Below, piece by piece: positions 23,601 to 36,550 of a DNA stretch of 64,000 nt. Numbering within the stretch: position 1 is the first letter of the stretch; each line of letters starts with the position of its first letter. Origin of the DNA: Azolla caroliniana (Eukaryota; Polypodiophyta); the NCBI GenBank assembly GCA_043228905.1, contig JBHGNT010000006.1, positions 868,001 to 932,000 of the forward strand, read 5' to 3'. The position numbers and the translations under genes are program-made. Below the pieces are notes generated by a model. It was not told the DNA's origin and did not search any database. It saw only the letters and a program-made list of their open reading frames with translations.

Positions 23601-23679
23601 AATTGTGTGTGTGTGTGTGTGTGTGTCTTTTTACTTACACCTGTGGCTGTGAGACATAGCTATTAGAATCCACGCGGTA

Positions 23680-24590
23680 ATATCGACTTGAAGGTGGAGT
23701 GTCCTTGGGACACGGGGTCTCGATAATACTTGAAGGTGGAGTGTCCTTGGGACAGGAGACCCGGTGAAGCCAAGTCATCGTGTTAAAGAGGAGAGGAGAC
23801 ACGGATTCCTTTGGATACTACAAAGGTGAGCAATCCATAAAACAATATCATGCTCTTTATTATTGGTAGCAGAACCAATGGGTTGGATGAGCACTTCCAC
23901 AACAACCAAAGGTCCAAGAATGAGCACTCTTAAGATCAATAACATAATTAGGGCTAAGGAGATATAGACTTCTAGGATCTAAAATTGAAGAGTTGTGCAA
24001 ACCCTTCATATAAAACCAAGGTATGTGGATTAGGTCGAGGCACAAAGGTCATTAAGGAAATAAAAGCAGTTAAGAATGGTGGATCAAAGAAAAAAATCAT
24101 GGTGTACTTCAAACAATAGCCCAATGTGGTTTCATAAGGGCACAAGTAACAAACACTATAAACAAAAATGTATCAAAACAAAACAATCAAAATGGATTAC
24201 TAACTCTATGATTAGAAGGCTTTTTAATGGGGTTTGAATACAAGTATAAATCAATGCAAAACAAATGCAATGAAAGCTACGATCATGGGAATGATAGAAA
24301 GGAAGCATATGCCAAAATCAAGGTACCATAACGAGGTTGGCTGACTAAGGGAACATAGTTGTACAAGACCTTAAGAAAAAAACCTAGCTAGACCACCTAG
24401 CGGAAAAGATGTTGCAACATTAACCATTGTAGAGGTTTGATTAAAGTATCAATGGTTATAGGAATTGCAGAGGGCACAATGCAAGTTTTGCCAAAGTCAA
24501 GGCACCGCAATGAAGCTCACCAACTAAGGAGACATAACTAGTTAGACCACCTGATTAAAAAGACGTTGCGACATTAACCATTGTGTCCTA
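23680..24590. repeat. Short and degenerate tandem duplications in the intergenic spacer
   Basis: A 30-bp phrase CTTGAAGGTGGAGTGTCCTT occurs twice around 23690-23755. A unit of about 150-190 bp with CAAGGTACCATAACGAGG and GACATTAACCATTGT-like ends is repeated in diverged form around 24310-24440 and 24485-24590. The remaining spacer up to 25613 shows no gene. Confidence 0.6.
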
Positions 24591-25613
24591 AGATTATGCC
24601 CAAGGGGAACATGGACCCCCCATAACACACCTCCCCATATGCAACAAGACTATCATGGTCGACACCAATTTCCATAATTAGTTCATTAGGATAACAACAA
24701 TACTAAATACTCAAGTAACCATACCAAGTATAAAAACTACCCTCAACTTAAAAAACAAGTGCATTCAATAAGTGGCAATTCTTTCAATTTGCGATCAAAA
24801 TTTAAATGATATAATAATGCAATGGATAGGCAAGCAAAAATGTGTGAATAGTCCTTGGCTTTGGTTGTTTGTGATCATCATCTTCAATGTGTGCCATAGA
24901 GTAATGTAAACAAACACTACATTTAAATGTCAAATCAAACTCACTATGGATGTACAAGCAAGGTGGTTTCATCTACAACACAGAGGCAATCCTCTAAAAT
25001 TTTCTTGAATGTATCCTCACATACATAGATGTGGACTAGCCTTCACTTTACAGATTCATATCCATTGTAATACATATGGATCGATAATATTTTGTTGGCT
25101 TATATACCCTCTTTCTTGCTCTTGATTTCACTTCCTTCAATTTCAGTCTTACCCTTTTCTTGTTTCTTAAACCAGTTCAAATCTTACCACAAACACCGAG
25201 TATATACAATAGAAAGTATTTGCAATATCATTAAAAAATCCTGACATTACCACTCATGGCTAGCCAGAATTTTAACCATCAATATCTGAATACTGTTTCT
25301 TTTGCCTTTCCCCAATCATCAAAGACATGTTCCAGCATTGAAGTGGGAACATTTCAAAAATGAAATCTTATCACAGTAAAACGACATTCAATATTTTTTT
25401 ACTTTGAGAAACACAAAATAAGTAGATAGCAAGGAAGCTGAAGTTATACACATCATCTAGCATTCATAAAGAAAAAAAGTCTCGGGCAAAAGAAAATTGA
25501 ACAAGAACTTAAATCTCTGATAAAATAACTTCTTGATTGGGTCTTAATCGGGTCTATAGATAAACAAGAAAGAAATTAAATCTTTGTTTAGTTATTCAAT
25601 TGGAGGTGACGAT

Positions 25614-27885
25614 TCATGATCTTGTTCTGATGATATCATTGATCAAATCTTGTTGAATACTCTGCCCTGTTGCAGAGGTTGCAGTTAAGGTATCCAATGG
25701 CTCCCGTAGAGTGAAAACCATTTCTTTAGTTTTCCCAAAGTAAACCTAGAATCAACAAAATAACTATTATAAAAAGAACACATAAATCCATTTGATTTAT
25801 AAAGCTCAATATCAAAATAAAGCTGTAGGGATAAATTTTGACTAATCGAATGTATATATATCTGAACACGAAAGAAAAAAGAAACCCAACAAAAGAGCTG
25901 TGAGTGAATAAAACTGTCTTACCTGATCCAGCCCATTTCTCAACTTGCTTTCCATGTCCTCAATCATCCTTCCCATATTGCTCAAGTGTCCCTCAGAGAG
26001 AGAAAAGTCAGTTTCCATCTGGAAGCATTTGCCACATAATTACACGTGAGACATTAGAGTATCCATAGGAAGATTGAAGTAGGGACCCTCTCCTCTATCT
26101 TGAAGTAAAATCTCTTATTATTTTCTACAAATTCTACAACAAAACAGAAAATAACAGATCATTCCTAATAAGTATTACATTGTCTCAAACTTTCCTAGAA
26201 TTTTTTTTTGGAGGTTTAATTGGAATCTGCAACCTTTAAAACTCAACAGGAATATGCACTGAAATTACCTGACGAGTGATAGATCCAGAAAGGTTAAAGG
26301 ATCCTTGAAATCTCGTGCTGGATGCCATTGATAACATCACAGTGCTAGTCAAGCGATAATGTGCAGTGGCTTCATCATCAGCTTTCTCCACCTATGTGGA
26401 CGTTGACAAATCATCATGGCGACCGTCACCACCACCACCACCATCATCATCATTAGCAATATGCCATCTGATATGGTATGTTCCTTGAACATCCAAAGTG
26501 TAAGTTTACCTCTATAACATGAATCGCATCCCACAAGCCATGTTCCAACAAGCCACGTCGACCGTCTCCACTTTGAGAACCATCTTCACACAATAAAAAC
26601 ATTAATACATTTTTTTAAATCAAGGCATATTTTTCTGTTAAAATGTTCAGACTTGACTATCATAGCAAGATGCATAATCTTCATCCTAATCATGCAAAAA
26701 GTGCTTCATACTGTGGTGATAGTAAATACTAGAATATGGAAATGTTAAATATCGGGATAAAAAAAGCACACTTACCTTTCTTTATCAGAAAACAAGCAGC
26801 AAAGCCTTCAGGAGAATCAGTTTCCCACAGATACACAGATGAAATGCCACCTTCATAATATCTATACAACAAAATAAATATGTGTGAAAATTTATATGGT
26901 GAATTCTACATTAACGATGTTGGTGAATACATGTACATATGTTAAGAAAGAAAATTTGGAAAAGGAAAGGAAAGAACCTCACTGGTCACGGTATAATGCA
27001 AATATTTCATTTGCTTCGACTTCCAGAGCTCGCAATGCAGGGGATGGTAATACACCATCTTCTAGAGGTGGAAAGTAGGCATTCGACCAGGGTGACCTGG
27101 ACATTACACCATTAGCAAAAGACCCACCAAATCATGAGAGAAAGGCATCAGTAAATCATATTCCTAAATTTTAATGTGCCCTTTCAGAGGATGTCTGAGC
27201 TTGAGAACAAGTGCAATGTCATTGAGAACCCATACACCCAAAATCAATGCATGCACATAGACAGTATATCTACCTTGAAAATAGAACAAAGCTATACTCT
27301 TGACTGAGCCGAGCTAAATCCATTGTTTATCTTCATTATTTCAAATGTATCAACGATAGAATTGTTTTGATCATAGAATTGCCTTTAGTGTCGGCCTAAG
27401 TACTCTTTGTTACTTTCTAGATCAGGTAGAAGTTAGAAAGATAGGTTTCTAAATGTCATGAAGCATGGAAATTCATTTCAAGAATTGGATGTGATTTATA
27501 TACAAGCAAGAATTAGCATATAAAATTACCACTGGGACAAAATACATCAGTTATTTAAGAAACAAAGAACATCTTACTCTAAGATCATATGCTTGAGCTT
27601 TTTCTTTCTTCACAATTTAAAGAAAAACTGTTTTTTTGGTAAGTTCCATAAGGTTGGTACTAGGTTTTTTTCTTTTTATAGCAAGAAGTTTAGAAGCAAT
27701 TAAACCACAATAACAAAAAGCGTTTGTTGAAGGGTCTTTTATTTCTCATCATAGGAAAATCAGACATAATCTAAACAGAAACTAAAACAGAAAAGCTTTG
27801 TAGCTTACCTATGGGAGTCACCATCACGGTTGTAATCACACAAAAGAAATTGTTTGCCACTGCCACTGTCCCAGAGAACCTACAA

Positions 27886-27932
<47 letters not shown>

Positions 27933-28764
27933 ATGTGTGTGACCAGATAATCAGAAAGAACTTTCCAATCTGTGAATGCATCCATGAACAAATCGCCAAC
28001 TCTGATAAGATGCAGAGTCTGTGTGCATATATCAACAGATAGCTAGCAATCTCTCCCACTCTCTCCCTTTGTATATTTGTGTGTATAAGTATGTGTATGT
28101 GTGTATCAACATATTAACAGAAAGATCTCTCTAATCAATGTACGAATCTACGAGCAAACACAAAGATACATATTTCTTTATATATGCAGATCAACAGACA
28201 GACCTCTCTCTCTAATTGATGTGCGTATAAATAAGCACACATATACACATATATGCCTTTATATAAATGCATATATCAACAGAAGACGTCTCTCTGTGGT
28301 CAATGCATGCATATATGGTCATTTACACGTATGTTGTATATGGTCGTTCATATATGCATACATATTTCTTTATATATAACAGATCAACAGAAAGATGCCA
28401 CTCTATGATCAATGTATGCATACATGAACAAATATATACACATATATAAACTAAAGATGTGCATACACGTATACACATGCATATATCAGCAGATCAACTG
28501 AAAGTAATCTCACTCTGGATCTATATATGCCTATACAAGAAAACCGCACAGCTGATATATCTAGACAAATCAACGGCTAACTAGGAAGTAAAATCATCTC
28601 TATCACTCTCACACAGAACACAGAAACAGAATTACCTCGAGGGGTTGATCGGCACGGGAGAGGAGATCGGAAGAATGGTGGGGAAGGAGAAGGAGTAAGG
28701 ATGAAAGAGCTGTCCCTGACAAGGATGGAGGCATCCTGCGCAGCAGACCCATGGCAGCTTCCAT
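25614..28764 (-). CDS. CPB: F-actin capping protein subunit beta
   Basis: Eight minus-strand exons: 28764-28636, 27879-27809, 27096-26983, 26861-26776, 26583-26510, 26391-26269, 26018-25923 and 25745-25614. All junctions are GT-AG and phases agree, giving 825 bp and 274 residues. The protein opens [13 protein letters not shown] and carries the CapZ-beta signatures [89 protein letters not shown] and [16 protein letters not shown]. It pairs with the alpha subunit to cap barbed ends of actin filaments in the cytoplasm. The plant protein is usually near 256 residues; this one has a longer C-terminal tail (about residues 245-274), the part that in other species reaches onto the filament end. Intron 1 holds a (CT)n tract at 27892-27929. 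Confidence 0.95.
27892..27929. repeat. (CT)n microsatellite in CPB intron 1
   Basis: A pure CT tract of nearly 40 bp, just upstream of the splice acceptor of exon 2 on the minus strand, where it would read as a GA tract. AT-rich tandem-like phrases with ATATCAACAGA follow at 28100-28510. Confidence 0.85.
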
Positions 28765-28984
28765 AGTTTCACCGTCTTTCTGTCCCTTCTTCCTGCGTCG
28801 CTACCTGGCAGAGACAAGGATCAGAAAAATGATTCCTGAAGAAGCTTCGTTTTGGGAACAGAGGAGCTGTTTGCCCACATTGTCAGAATTTCAACCACTC
28901 CTAGCATGAATGAACAAATATATATATAATATCAATATATACCGTCTTCTCTCTTCTTTGGTTTGGTTTTTCTTGCCTCCTCGT

Positions 28985-29040
28985 CCGGCCTCGATTTGAA
29001 CCCATGACCTTCTCGCCTCCACTAAACAACCTTTATAAAC
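28985..29040 (-). repeat. tRNA-like relic (B-box motif)
   Basis: On the minus strand, GTTTAGTGGAGGCGAGAAGG is followed by GTCATGGGTTCAAATCG, a good Pol III B-box-like T-arm sequence (GGTTCAAATC). No cloverleaf could be closed, so it is a tRNA-derived repeat head rather than a tRNA gene. Confidence 0.35.
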
Positions 29041-29259
29041 TCGGGCACGCCTATCAAGCCCAATCCCCACGTCCAGTTTCTGTTATAAAAGTAATATACA
29101 CGAGGATCTACACGTCACGCAAAGCCTTCTTCAAATCAAGGTTGTCGAGGTTGTTCAAAGGAGAGTGTTCAAAAGTCCTCATCCCAACAAGAAGAATCTC
29201 AAGATGTAGACATAATAGTAACCAAATCCAAAACAAGGCTATAAACTTAGATTGAGAAA

Positions 29260-30240
29260 GAAAAATAACATTTGGAACAAGGGAAAGTGAAAAAGTGGAA
29301 GGAATCCCAAATAAGGAGAAAAAGAAAAGTTGGGAAGGTACCATATCAATTTAAATTATTTGAAGAATGATGTAATAATGTCCTTTAAACATTACACTCG
29401 ATCAACTCTTGAATTTGGTTCGACGAACCTTAATCATTCCACACTAAGTGTCCATGTCTCCAATTGTTTCATCTTCAGAACTTGAACCCTCTTTGTATGA
29501 ACTTGATTATATCAGTGATGAAAATATGTGTAGCTTTTCTTAATTGCATCTTTCGATACTTTAACACCGATAAAATATATGCACTAAGTTTCTTACGGAA
29601 GTTTCTGTATCATTATTAGTTCTGATTATAAAAGAGTTTAAGTGAAGCTTGACTGAGTGATCAGCACTATCATCAATAACCTTAGGGATGTCTTGACAAT
29701 CATACCCATCCTATCTTTAGTATTAGAGCAACATCATTCTAGCATTGTGTAACAATTTCGGCATGGAGGACAACTCTTGCCTATGAAGAATGTGTTTAGG
29801 GTGAAACCCCAAAATGTCACACATCCTTGACATTTGTGAAATACCTAACTTGCCTTCTTACCATCATGCTTCCATGGTCACTTGTAGGATGTCTAAGTTT
29901 GTAGCATTGGATGTCCAACAAAACCATAATTATGTGAGGACATCAAACATCGGGCTAGCATCTTAGATGTGGAAGTGCTCTTGTATTTGGTTTTGATGAT
30001 GTTAGACCAAAGGGCAAATGGTGTAGGTGGTGGAGAGCCTCTAGCCAATCGTGACTAGTTAGTTGTGGAATCTTTCATTATTAAGCTTTTGTTGTCATCC
30101 TATTAGCTTTCATGTGTGCCCAAGAGAGAACAACCTCCTTATGTGATGGGTTTGTGGTGTTGCTCAAGTGGTTGGCACTATGGCCACTCATTAAAGACTT
30201 AGTTGGATGGTGTAGAGAAATGGGTGACGTAGGTGATGTT
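29260..30240. other. No gene seen
   Basis: Non-coding between the CPB promoter region and the copia fragments; may hold diverged retroelement sequence that I could not classify. Confidence 0.45.
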
Positions 30241-30670
30241 GTGCAGCGGAAGTAAACTGTGTGTGAGTACGTAAGATGCATAGAGAGAAAAGGGAGAGAT
30301 AGAGAGAGAGACTAGAACAAGAAACTATATTAGTGAAAAATATGATAACATCCAACAGTAACTAAGTTACAAAAGGTTGGTTTAAATACCAACTAGTCTA
30401 GGGCAACTACCCTTTCTATTATTTACAAAACTAGCCTAGTGTGTCCACTACTACTGTGAACGCACTTCATTGGGGAAGTTGGGTTCGACTCTCAGCACGG
30501 CCCTTCGAACACAACTTCTGATTGTCGGAGAGGTTGTTTTGTTGTTTGGCTTCGTTTCGGCTTTGTTGCTTCGTGCTCCTTGTTCGACTCGATTGTCATC
30601 ATCATACTTCGACTCCTCAGGTTGGCTTTGATCGACTAATTGGCTACTGTTCGGCTTCGGCTGCTACTAT
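30240..30670 (-). repeat. Putative LTR-like sequence downstream of copia RNase H
   Basis: On the minus strand, a polypurine tract GAGGGGGAG (near 30670) follows the RNase H stop, as is usual before a 3' LTR. The next 430 bp contain a TATA-like GGTATTTAAACC near 30390 and a CT-rich tail. It does not resemble the LTR at 32988-32600, so the pieces on the two sides come from different elements or a recombinant. LTR limits are not defined. Confidence 0.4.
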
Positions 30671-31395
30671 ACTCCCCCTCAAGCTCGACAATGCGGTTAT
30701 TGTGAGACCAAGGTCCGATGTAAATTGCCTGAGCTTGTCAACCCCTAAGGCCTTAGTGAAGATGTCAGCAACCTGAAGGTTCGTGTTGATGTGTTGTAGA
30801 TTGACTTCTCCAGCCTGGACATGTTCTCGGATGAAGTGATAGTGCACTTCGATATGCTTTGTGCGCGCGTGGAACACCGGGTTCCGAGCCAGATAAATAT
30901 TGCTCATGTTGTCGTGGTATAGGCGACTCAGATCCTTGATGGGAGCGCTCAAATCCTTCAATATATGCTTCAGCCAAACAGCTTCGCATGCGACAACGAC
31001 CACGCCTCTGTATTTGGCCTCTGTGCTCGATAATGCGACTATCAACTGCTTTTTACTACTCCATGAGATGGCTCTGCGGCCGAGTGAGAAGCCGAATCCC
31101 GACGTTGATCGTCTATCAGCCTTATAGCTGGCCCATCATCTGTGTACCCTTCAAGCCGAATGATCGTATCCCACTTATACATGATGTTGTAATCCATCGT
31201 CCCACGAACATATTTGAGTACTCTCTTATTCGACATGAATTGGCTAAGTAGACCGACCGAATAGCTGAGGTCGGGTCGTGTGATGGTAAGATTGATTAAG
31301 CTGCCTATCAGTTGACGGTACTGAGTCGGCTCGCACTTTGTAGTGCCAGAGTCAGCATCGAGCTTGAGATTTTGATTGAGAGGGGTAGATAGCTA
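30644..31395 (-). pseudogene. Ty1-copia RT end and RNase H fragment
   Basis: Minus strand. The RT C-terminus appears as YRQLIGSLINLTITRPDLSY and LKYVRGTMDYNIMY (31330-31170), frameshifts follow, and then the RNase H: IVALSSTEAKYRGVV, YHDNMSNIYLARNPVFHART and KHIEVHYHFIREHV (31045-30800). RT core and integrase are missing. It joins abruptly to a gag-protease piece at about 31395. Confidence 0.85.
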
Positions 31396-32988
31396 GGTCG
31401 ATCCCGCGTTCTTAACTCACGAAACCACTCTTGGTGTGACATCATATGATGTGAGGCGCCGGAGTTGACAAACCACACATTTTCCGAGTTGGAGGTGCTT
31501 GTGGAGTTGGAGGCCGTCATAGAGTTCGCTCTATGTCTCATTATCAAACCATAGTCGTCGTATTCAGAGTTGGTGGCATAGTTTGTGAGTTGTCGGCATG
31601 TGGAAGCCGACTCTCTTCTTCTCTTTCGGCACTCCTCTTCGCGATGGTTGACCTTCTCACAATAGTTGCAAGTAATGGGCCACGTTTGCCGACTTGTTTG
31701 GCATGGAAGCTCCCCCTTCTTCTGAAGGTTCCTCGATGACTTCCGTCTTCTTGTTGAATGTTTGAATTCCCTTTGTGAGATGGACCGAATTGACCTCTTC
31801 TACTGCCTCAACCTCATCCTCGGCCACCATCCGAATTCGAGAAGAACATTTGTCCTTTAGACATCTTGGTCTTGGTTTGGACGTGGTTCTCTTTGACCAA
31901 TAACATTGATTGGAGGTTGAAGAACGAAGGATGGGTTTCCCTTGCCAAAATTGTCGTCCTTATCGGGTCGAATCGTTGTGCGAGGCCGCCCAAGCATACT
32001 TGAACCATCTCATCTTCGTTGACGTTTATGTTGATGGAGCTAAGTCAGTCGCAAATGCTCTTGATCTTGGCAGTGTAGTCTGACACAAACATATCTTTTT
32101 GTTGAATGTTGTTCAACGCTTGTCGGAATTGAAGCTTGCGGGCGGTCGTGTTGGCGGCGAAGATTTTCTTCAAGTTCTCCCATGCTTCTTTAGGTGTCTT
32201 GGCATCTTGAATGTGGCTAAGCATGTGATCGTGGACACATGTTGCCAAGCAATACATTACCCGACTTGATCCTTGCTCCCATGTTGGGTAGGTTGCATTT
32301 GTGATGTTGGGTTTGTTTTGGAGTGCACCGTTGATGTAGCTCCAATACCCTTGGCCGACTAGGTATTGGTTCATCTTATATTCCCATGATGAAAAATTGC
32401 TTCGGTCTAGCTTTTCACTAGGGAGCGAGCTACCCATTTCTATGTTCATGTTGATGTAGTGTCTTGCTTTTTGGTTTTTCTTCCTTCGGTCATGTAAACG
32501 TGCTACGTAGCGGCACTACGGTAGCGGATAGCTTGGTTTGTTGTCAGCCACGGGCATCTCGAACACACAATCACGAAGAGTTGGTTGGGCTAAGTGGTAA
32601 TTAACTAAGGGTTAATTAGTAACTAATTATGTGAGTAGTTAAGCAACGGAAGATTATACGATATGTGTGTGTATGTGTGTGAGATGAGAGATAGGAGAAG
32701 TTACTAACAAGAGTGTAGCTAAAGACCTTTCTCTATATTAATGATCATCAAAATACAATGATACCCACAATGTGGTATATATACATCTCATGTGCAAGGG
32801 TGCACATGTGTGAGGAGAATATAGGTACAATGAACTTGATAGTGGAGGATCTAGAATGTATCCCACTCAAGTACAAAATCCTATTTAAGGCTTTAAGGAC
32901 AACACTTTCAACTAGATTCTTATTATGTAACTACAAAGTTACATGGTTGACTAAATAGCTAAACCTAGTTGAGCTTGATATCTCGACA
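31395..32988 (-). mobile_element. Truncated copia: 5' LTR, gag and protease on the minus strand
   Basis: The 5' LTR runs from 32988 (TGTCGAGATATCAAGCTC) to about 32600; it is clearly homologous to the 422-bp LTR of the copia element at 35840-53179. The LTR end and primer-binding site are deleted. Gag begins MNIEMGSSLPSEKL (32449) and continues with SWEYKMNQYLVGQGYW and AWENLKKIFAANTTARKLQF, an in-frame stop near 32045, and DEMVQVCLGGLAQRFD. The protease reads WFVNSGASHHM near 31470, where the catalytic Asp of the usual DSGAS is Asn, so it would be inactive. Integrase and RT are missing. Confidence 0.85.
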
Positions 32989-32999
32989 ACGGCAATAAA

Positions 33000-35839
33000 C
33001 AAGATTTGAAGACTCCGACAAGGAGATTGTCCCGTGTCGGCATATGCAACCAATTTTCATCTCTTGGCATGCGATGTCCCTTGGGATGAGGTGACGTTAA
33101 TGGATCAATTCCGTCAAGGTTTGTGTAATTATGTCAAAGATCTTCTTCTTACTTTTCTTGAAGATGCAAGTCTCTTACAGAGGCAATTAGTCGAGTTGTG
33201 CAATGTGATAATCGCCTATTTGAGCGATGTTCTGAGCGCCAACAAATGTTACACCGTCAACCGAAACAGACGTATGCTTCAGTAGTCGCAACGCCTCCAC
33301 AAGTTTCTAGTCCTATTACGAGGGACGACCCAACTCCGATGGAAATAAAGTCAACACAGCGTCAAGGGCCATTATCAGATGTTGAGAAGCAACAACGTTG
33401 AGCACACCGCCTATGCCTATATTGTGGTGTTCCATGACATATAGCCGTGAATTGTCCAGATAAAACCTAGACGTCAAGTATACCAACTAAGTGCACATGA
33501 CAACCTTGCTTCGAGTTCTATTATTTCTTCTAATAACATAATTAAGCCTAATAGCACATGCCATGAGAATAGATTCGATGTCTTGAGCCAATTAGAGGAT
33601 GTGTTAAACGAGTAAGTCCAGGCAAAATAGGAGCCATTTGGTTGGACCATCCTAGATATGTAGAGTCGGTTCCTAGTCGTGGTTCCATTTCATCAAATCA
33701 AGTTAGTGGAGTTTTTTCTACACAAGTTGAGCTTAGCACATCTACATGTCATCGAGTCCTAGCTTCCGCCCTCCTAAATTCCGGAGCCAACTCTTGTTTC
33801 ATGGATCGTGAGCATTGACACAAAACATCCCCTTGAATAAGCTCCCGAACCCAGTAGCCGTAGGAGTCATTGATGGACACCCTATAGCATCAAGTGATAT
33901 AGTCGAAGAGTCTGAGCCATTCGTGTAGTTCATGGCGATTTGGCAAGCATAATCTCTTTCAATGTTATTCGTAGTCCATAACACCCACTAGTTCTAGGTC
34001 TCCCTCGGTTTGAGCTCCATAACCCGAAGATTGATTGGATGAAAAGAACATTTGAGGAGTTCCAAGAAAAAAGAATGAAACTTGCATCCCTCAAATCTCC
34101 GACATTTGATACTGGATCCCATACGTTATCGACCATCTCTCTACGCCGGAAGGGGGGAACGAGGACATGTTCGTATTCGCAATAGTAGCAACTCCATAAC
34201 CTATCTTACATGAGTCGGATATCAAACTACTAGTGAAATACAAAAAGTTCTCAAACTAATACATCGCCAAAGCATTGGCCATACGACTACCTATTGACTT
34301 ACAACCAGGGAAAGAACTTCCATAGCGGTCAATTTATAATCCCTCACCTGTAGAGCGAGAGACTATGCAGGAATATATTGACAAGAATCTGGCAAACGGA
34401 TTCATCCGACATTCTAGATCCCCTGCTGGTGCACCTATCTTCTTTGTTAAGAAAAAAAATGGGTCTCTTCGGTTGGTCGTGGATTATTGAGGGTTACATA
34501 AAGTGACTATCTGGAATAGATATGTGAGTCTATCATTAATCTCGAACCTTTTGGAACGTCTCAGTGGAGCAAAATATTTCATGAAGTTAGACCTTCGCGG
34601 TGCATATAATCTAGTTCGGATTCATCTGGGGGATGAATAGAAGGTTGCTTTTCGCACTCGCTATAGACATTTCGAGTATACCATGATGTCATTCGGTCTC
34701 ACGAATGTACTTGTAGTTTTCTAGCATATGGGGAATGATATTTTTTGAGATTTTCTCGATATCTTCACCATAGTTTACCTGAATGCCATTTTGATCTACT
34801 CGAAGACCAAGAGGATCATGATAAACATGTTTGTCAGGTTCTACATCGACTACGAGAATATGGTCTCTACGCAAAATTAGAAAAGTGTAGTTTTGGCCAG
34901 AATCAAGTGGAATTTTTGGGGTATGTTGTATCATCATATGGTATTTCTATGGACCCCATGAAGGTTCAAACAATTTTAGATTGGCAGACACCCATTTCAA
35001 TGTGTGACGTGCAATGTTTTCTTGAGTTTGCAAATTTTTATCAGAAGTTTATTAAAAATTATTCCAAAGTTGTGCTTCCGCTCACTCAACTCACACACAA
35101 GAATCAACCATTCATATGGAGTTCAAATGCAATCGAGGCATTTGAAAGTTTAAAACAAGCATTTATGACGACACCTATTTTGGCACATGTCGACCCAACA
35201 AAACACCTAAGCCTTCATCCTTGAAGCTGTTGTGTCCAACTTTGCACTAGCGAGTGTTCTATCACAGATTGGAGATGACAAACAACTACACCCGATCGCC
35301 TTTCATTCCTGAAAATTTGAAGTTCCAGAGATCAACTATGAGATCCATGACAAAGAACTTCTTGCAATTGTGGATTCTTTTCAACAATGGCGACATTTTC
35401 TAGAAGCTTCTTCTCAACAAATCATTGTCTACAACAATAATAAGAACCTAATATATTTCCAAAATGCTCGAGTCTTGAATCGAAGACAAGCCCGTTGGGC
35501 ACAATTTTTGACTCACTTCGACTTTGTAATCATATATCGTCCTAGGTGCAAATGCAGCAAGGCAAAGTAGATGCTCTTTCTCGATGCTCTTATATGGAAC
35601 TTCGTTCTAGGGAACCCACATTTGAGCATAAAAACAAATCCTTTTGGGTCCTGATCGCCTAAGATTAATGGCAGCTAATGCCATAACAACACATCAAGAT
35701 TCCATTCAAGATCATATGGCCATTGATGAATTCGCCAACGATGTTTTGGATCATATCGTCTCGGATCATACTTCTTGCTCATAGTCGAAAAACCCTTGTC
35801 ATGACTATAATCAGTTCTATTGGCATGATGGTTTTCTGT
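33000..35839 (+). pseudogene. Ty3-gypsy chromovirus gag-pol, 5' part
   Basis: Gag homology begins VSAYATNFHLLACDVPWDEV (33040-33100) and includes GLCNYVKDLL; a knuckle-like LCLYCGVP follows at about 33415. A degenerate protease (LNSGANSCFMD, about 33775-33810) and an RT follow with SPAGAPIFFVKKKNGSLRLV (34420-34480), [17 protein letters not shown] (34572-34625), the active-site block YLNAILIYS near 34780 (normally YLDD, so one catalytic Asp is lost), SVVLARIKWNFWG and then NQVEFLGYVVSSYGI. RNase H remnants extend to 35570. Dozens of stops. A copia element entered at 35840; the integrase half resumes at 53185. Confidence 0.85.
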
Positions 35840-35894
35840 TGTTGAGAGATCAAGCTCAACTTAGTTTAGTTAGTTAGTCAACCATGTAACTTCG

Positions 35895-35930
35895 AACACG
35901 TTCGCGTTCACAGGTGGAAGGATTGCGCAT
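35895..35930 (+). repeat. Left terminal inverted repeat of the giant element
   Basis: 36 bp, begins AACACGTTCGCGTTCACA; 34 of 36 bases pair with the right end at 48848-48883. Confidence 0.92.
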
Positions 35931-36259
35931 TCCACTTGTAGAATCTTCTTAAAACGAAGCAAATACACCCTCTCTACAAAAATTGGATGCACTAGTATCA
36001 CATGTTCCTCAACTTGATGAGAATTTGCAAATATAAAAATACATGATAGATCTACGAGTGGAGATCATTAGAAATCATGCAAGTTTAGACACGTTGATAA
36101 GTTAATGTAGGCATAATAAAGTTCAACTATGGCTCAATATGTCACTACTGTGCGACAAGGGAAACACTCACTTAAAGACTTATATTAATTAGGTAAGTTT
36201 CACAAAAATATTAGGTGTACTTGTATCCATACTAATAAAATGAGTTATAATTTATACTT

Positions 36260-36550
36260 TGACCCATACGTGCATGTATGTAATTGTGGAAAATGTAGGA
36301 TAGTGCACATTAGGATAAGTGATTGGAATAACTAACTTATTAAAGTATTCAATACTTGTATTTAAAGTTGATCTAATCTATTCCTCAGTTTGTTCATATG
36401 GGATCAAACCATATGTATATAATTGTGGACAATGTAAGGCAGTGAACTTTAGGATAATGTCGTGGAAATAACAAACCTATTAGGCTTTCATACCTGTATT
36501 TAAAATTGATCTACTCTATTGCTTAGGTGATTCACACAGGATCAAACTCC
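36260..36550. repeat. Tandem duplication, 2 x about 145 bp
   Basis: A unit containing ATGTAATTGTGGAAAATGTA and AAGTTGATCTAATCTATTCC is repeated once with about 15-20% divergence, in the left arm of the giant element. The rest of this arm (35931-36940) shows no gene. Confidence 0.75.

Noticed and set aside
30240-30670. 3' LTR partner of the 5' LTR at 32988-32600
   Set aside because: No sequence similarity between the two; the pieces derive from different copia families or a recombinant.
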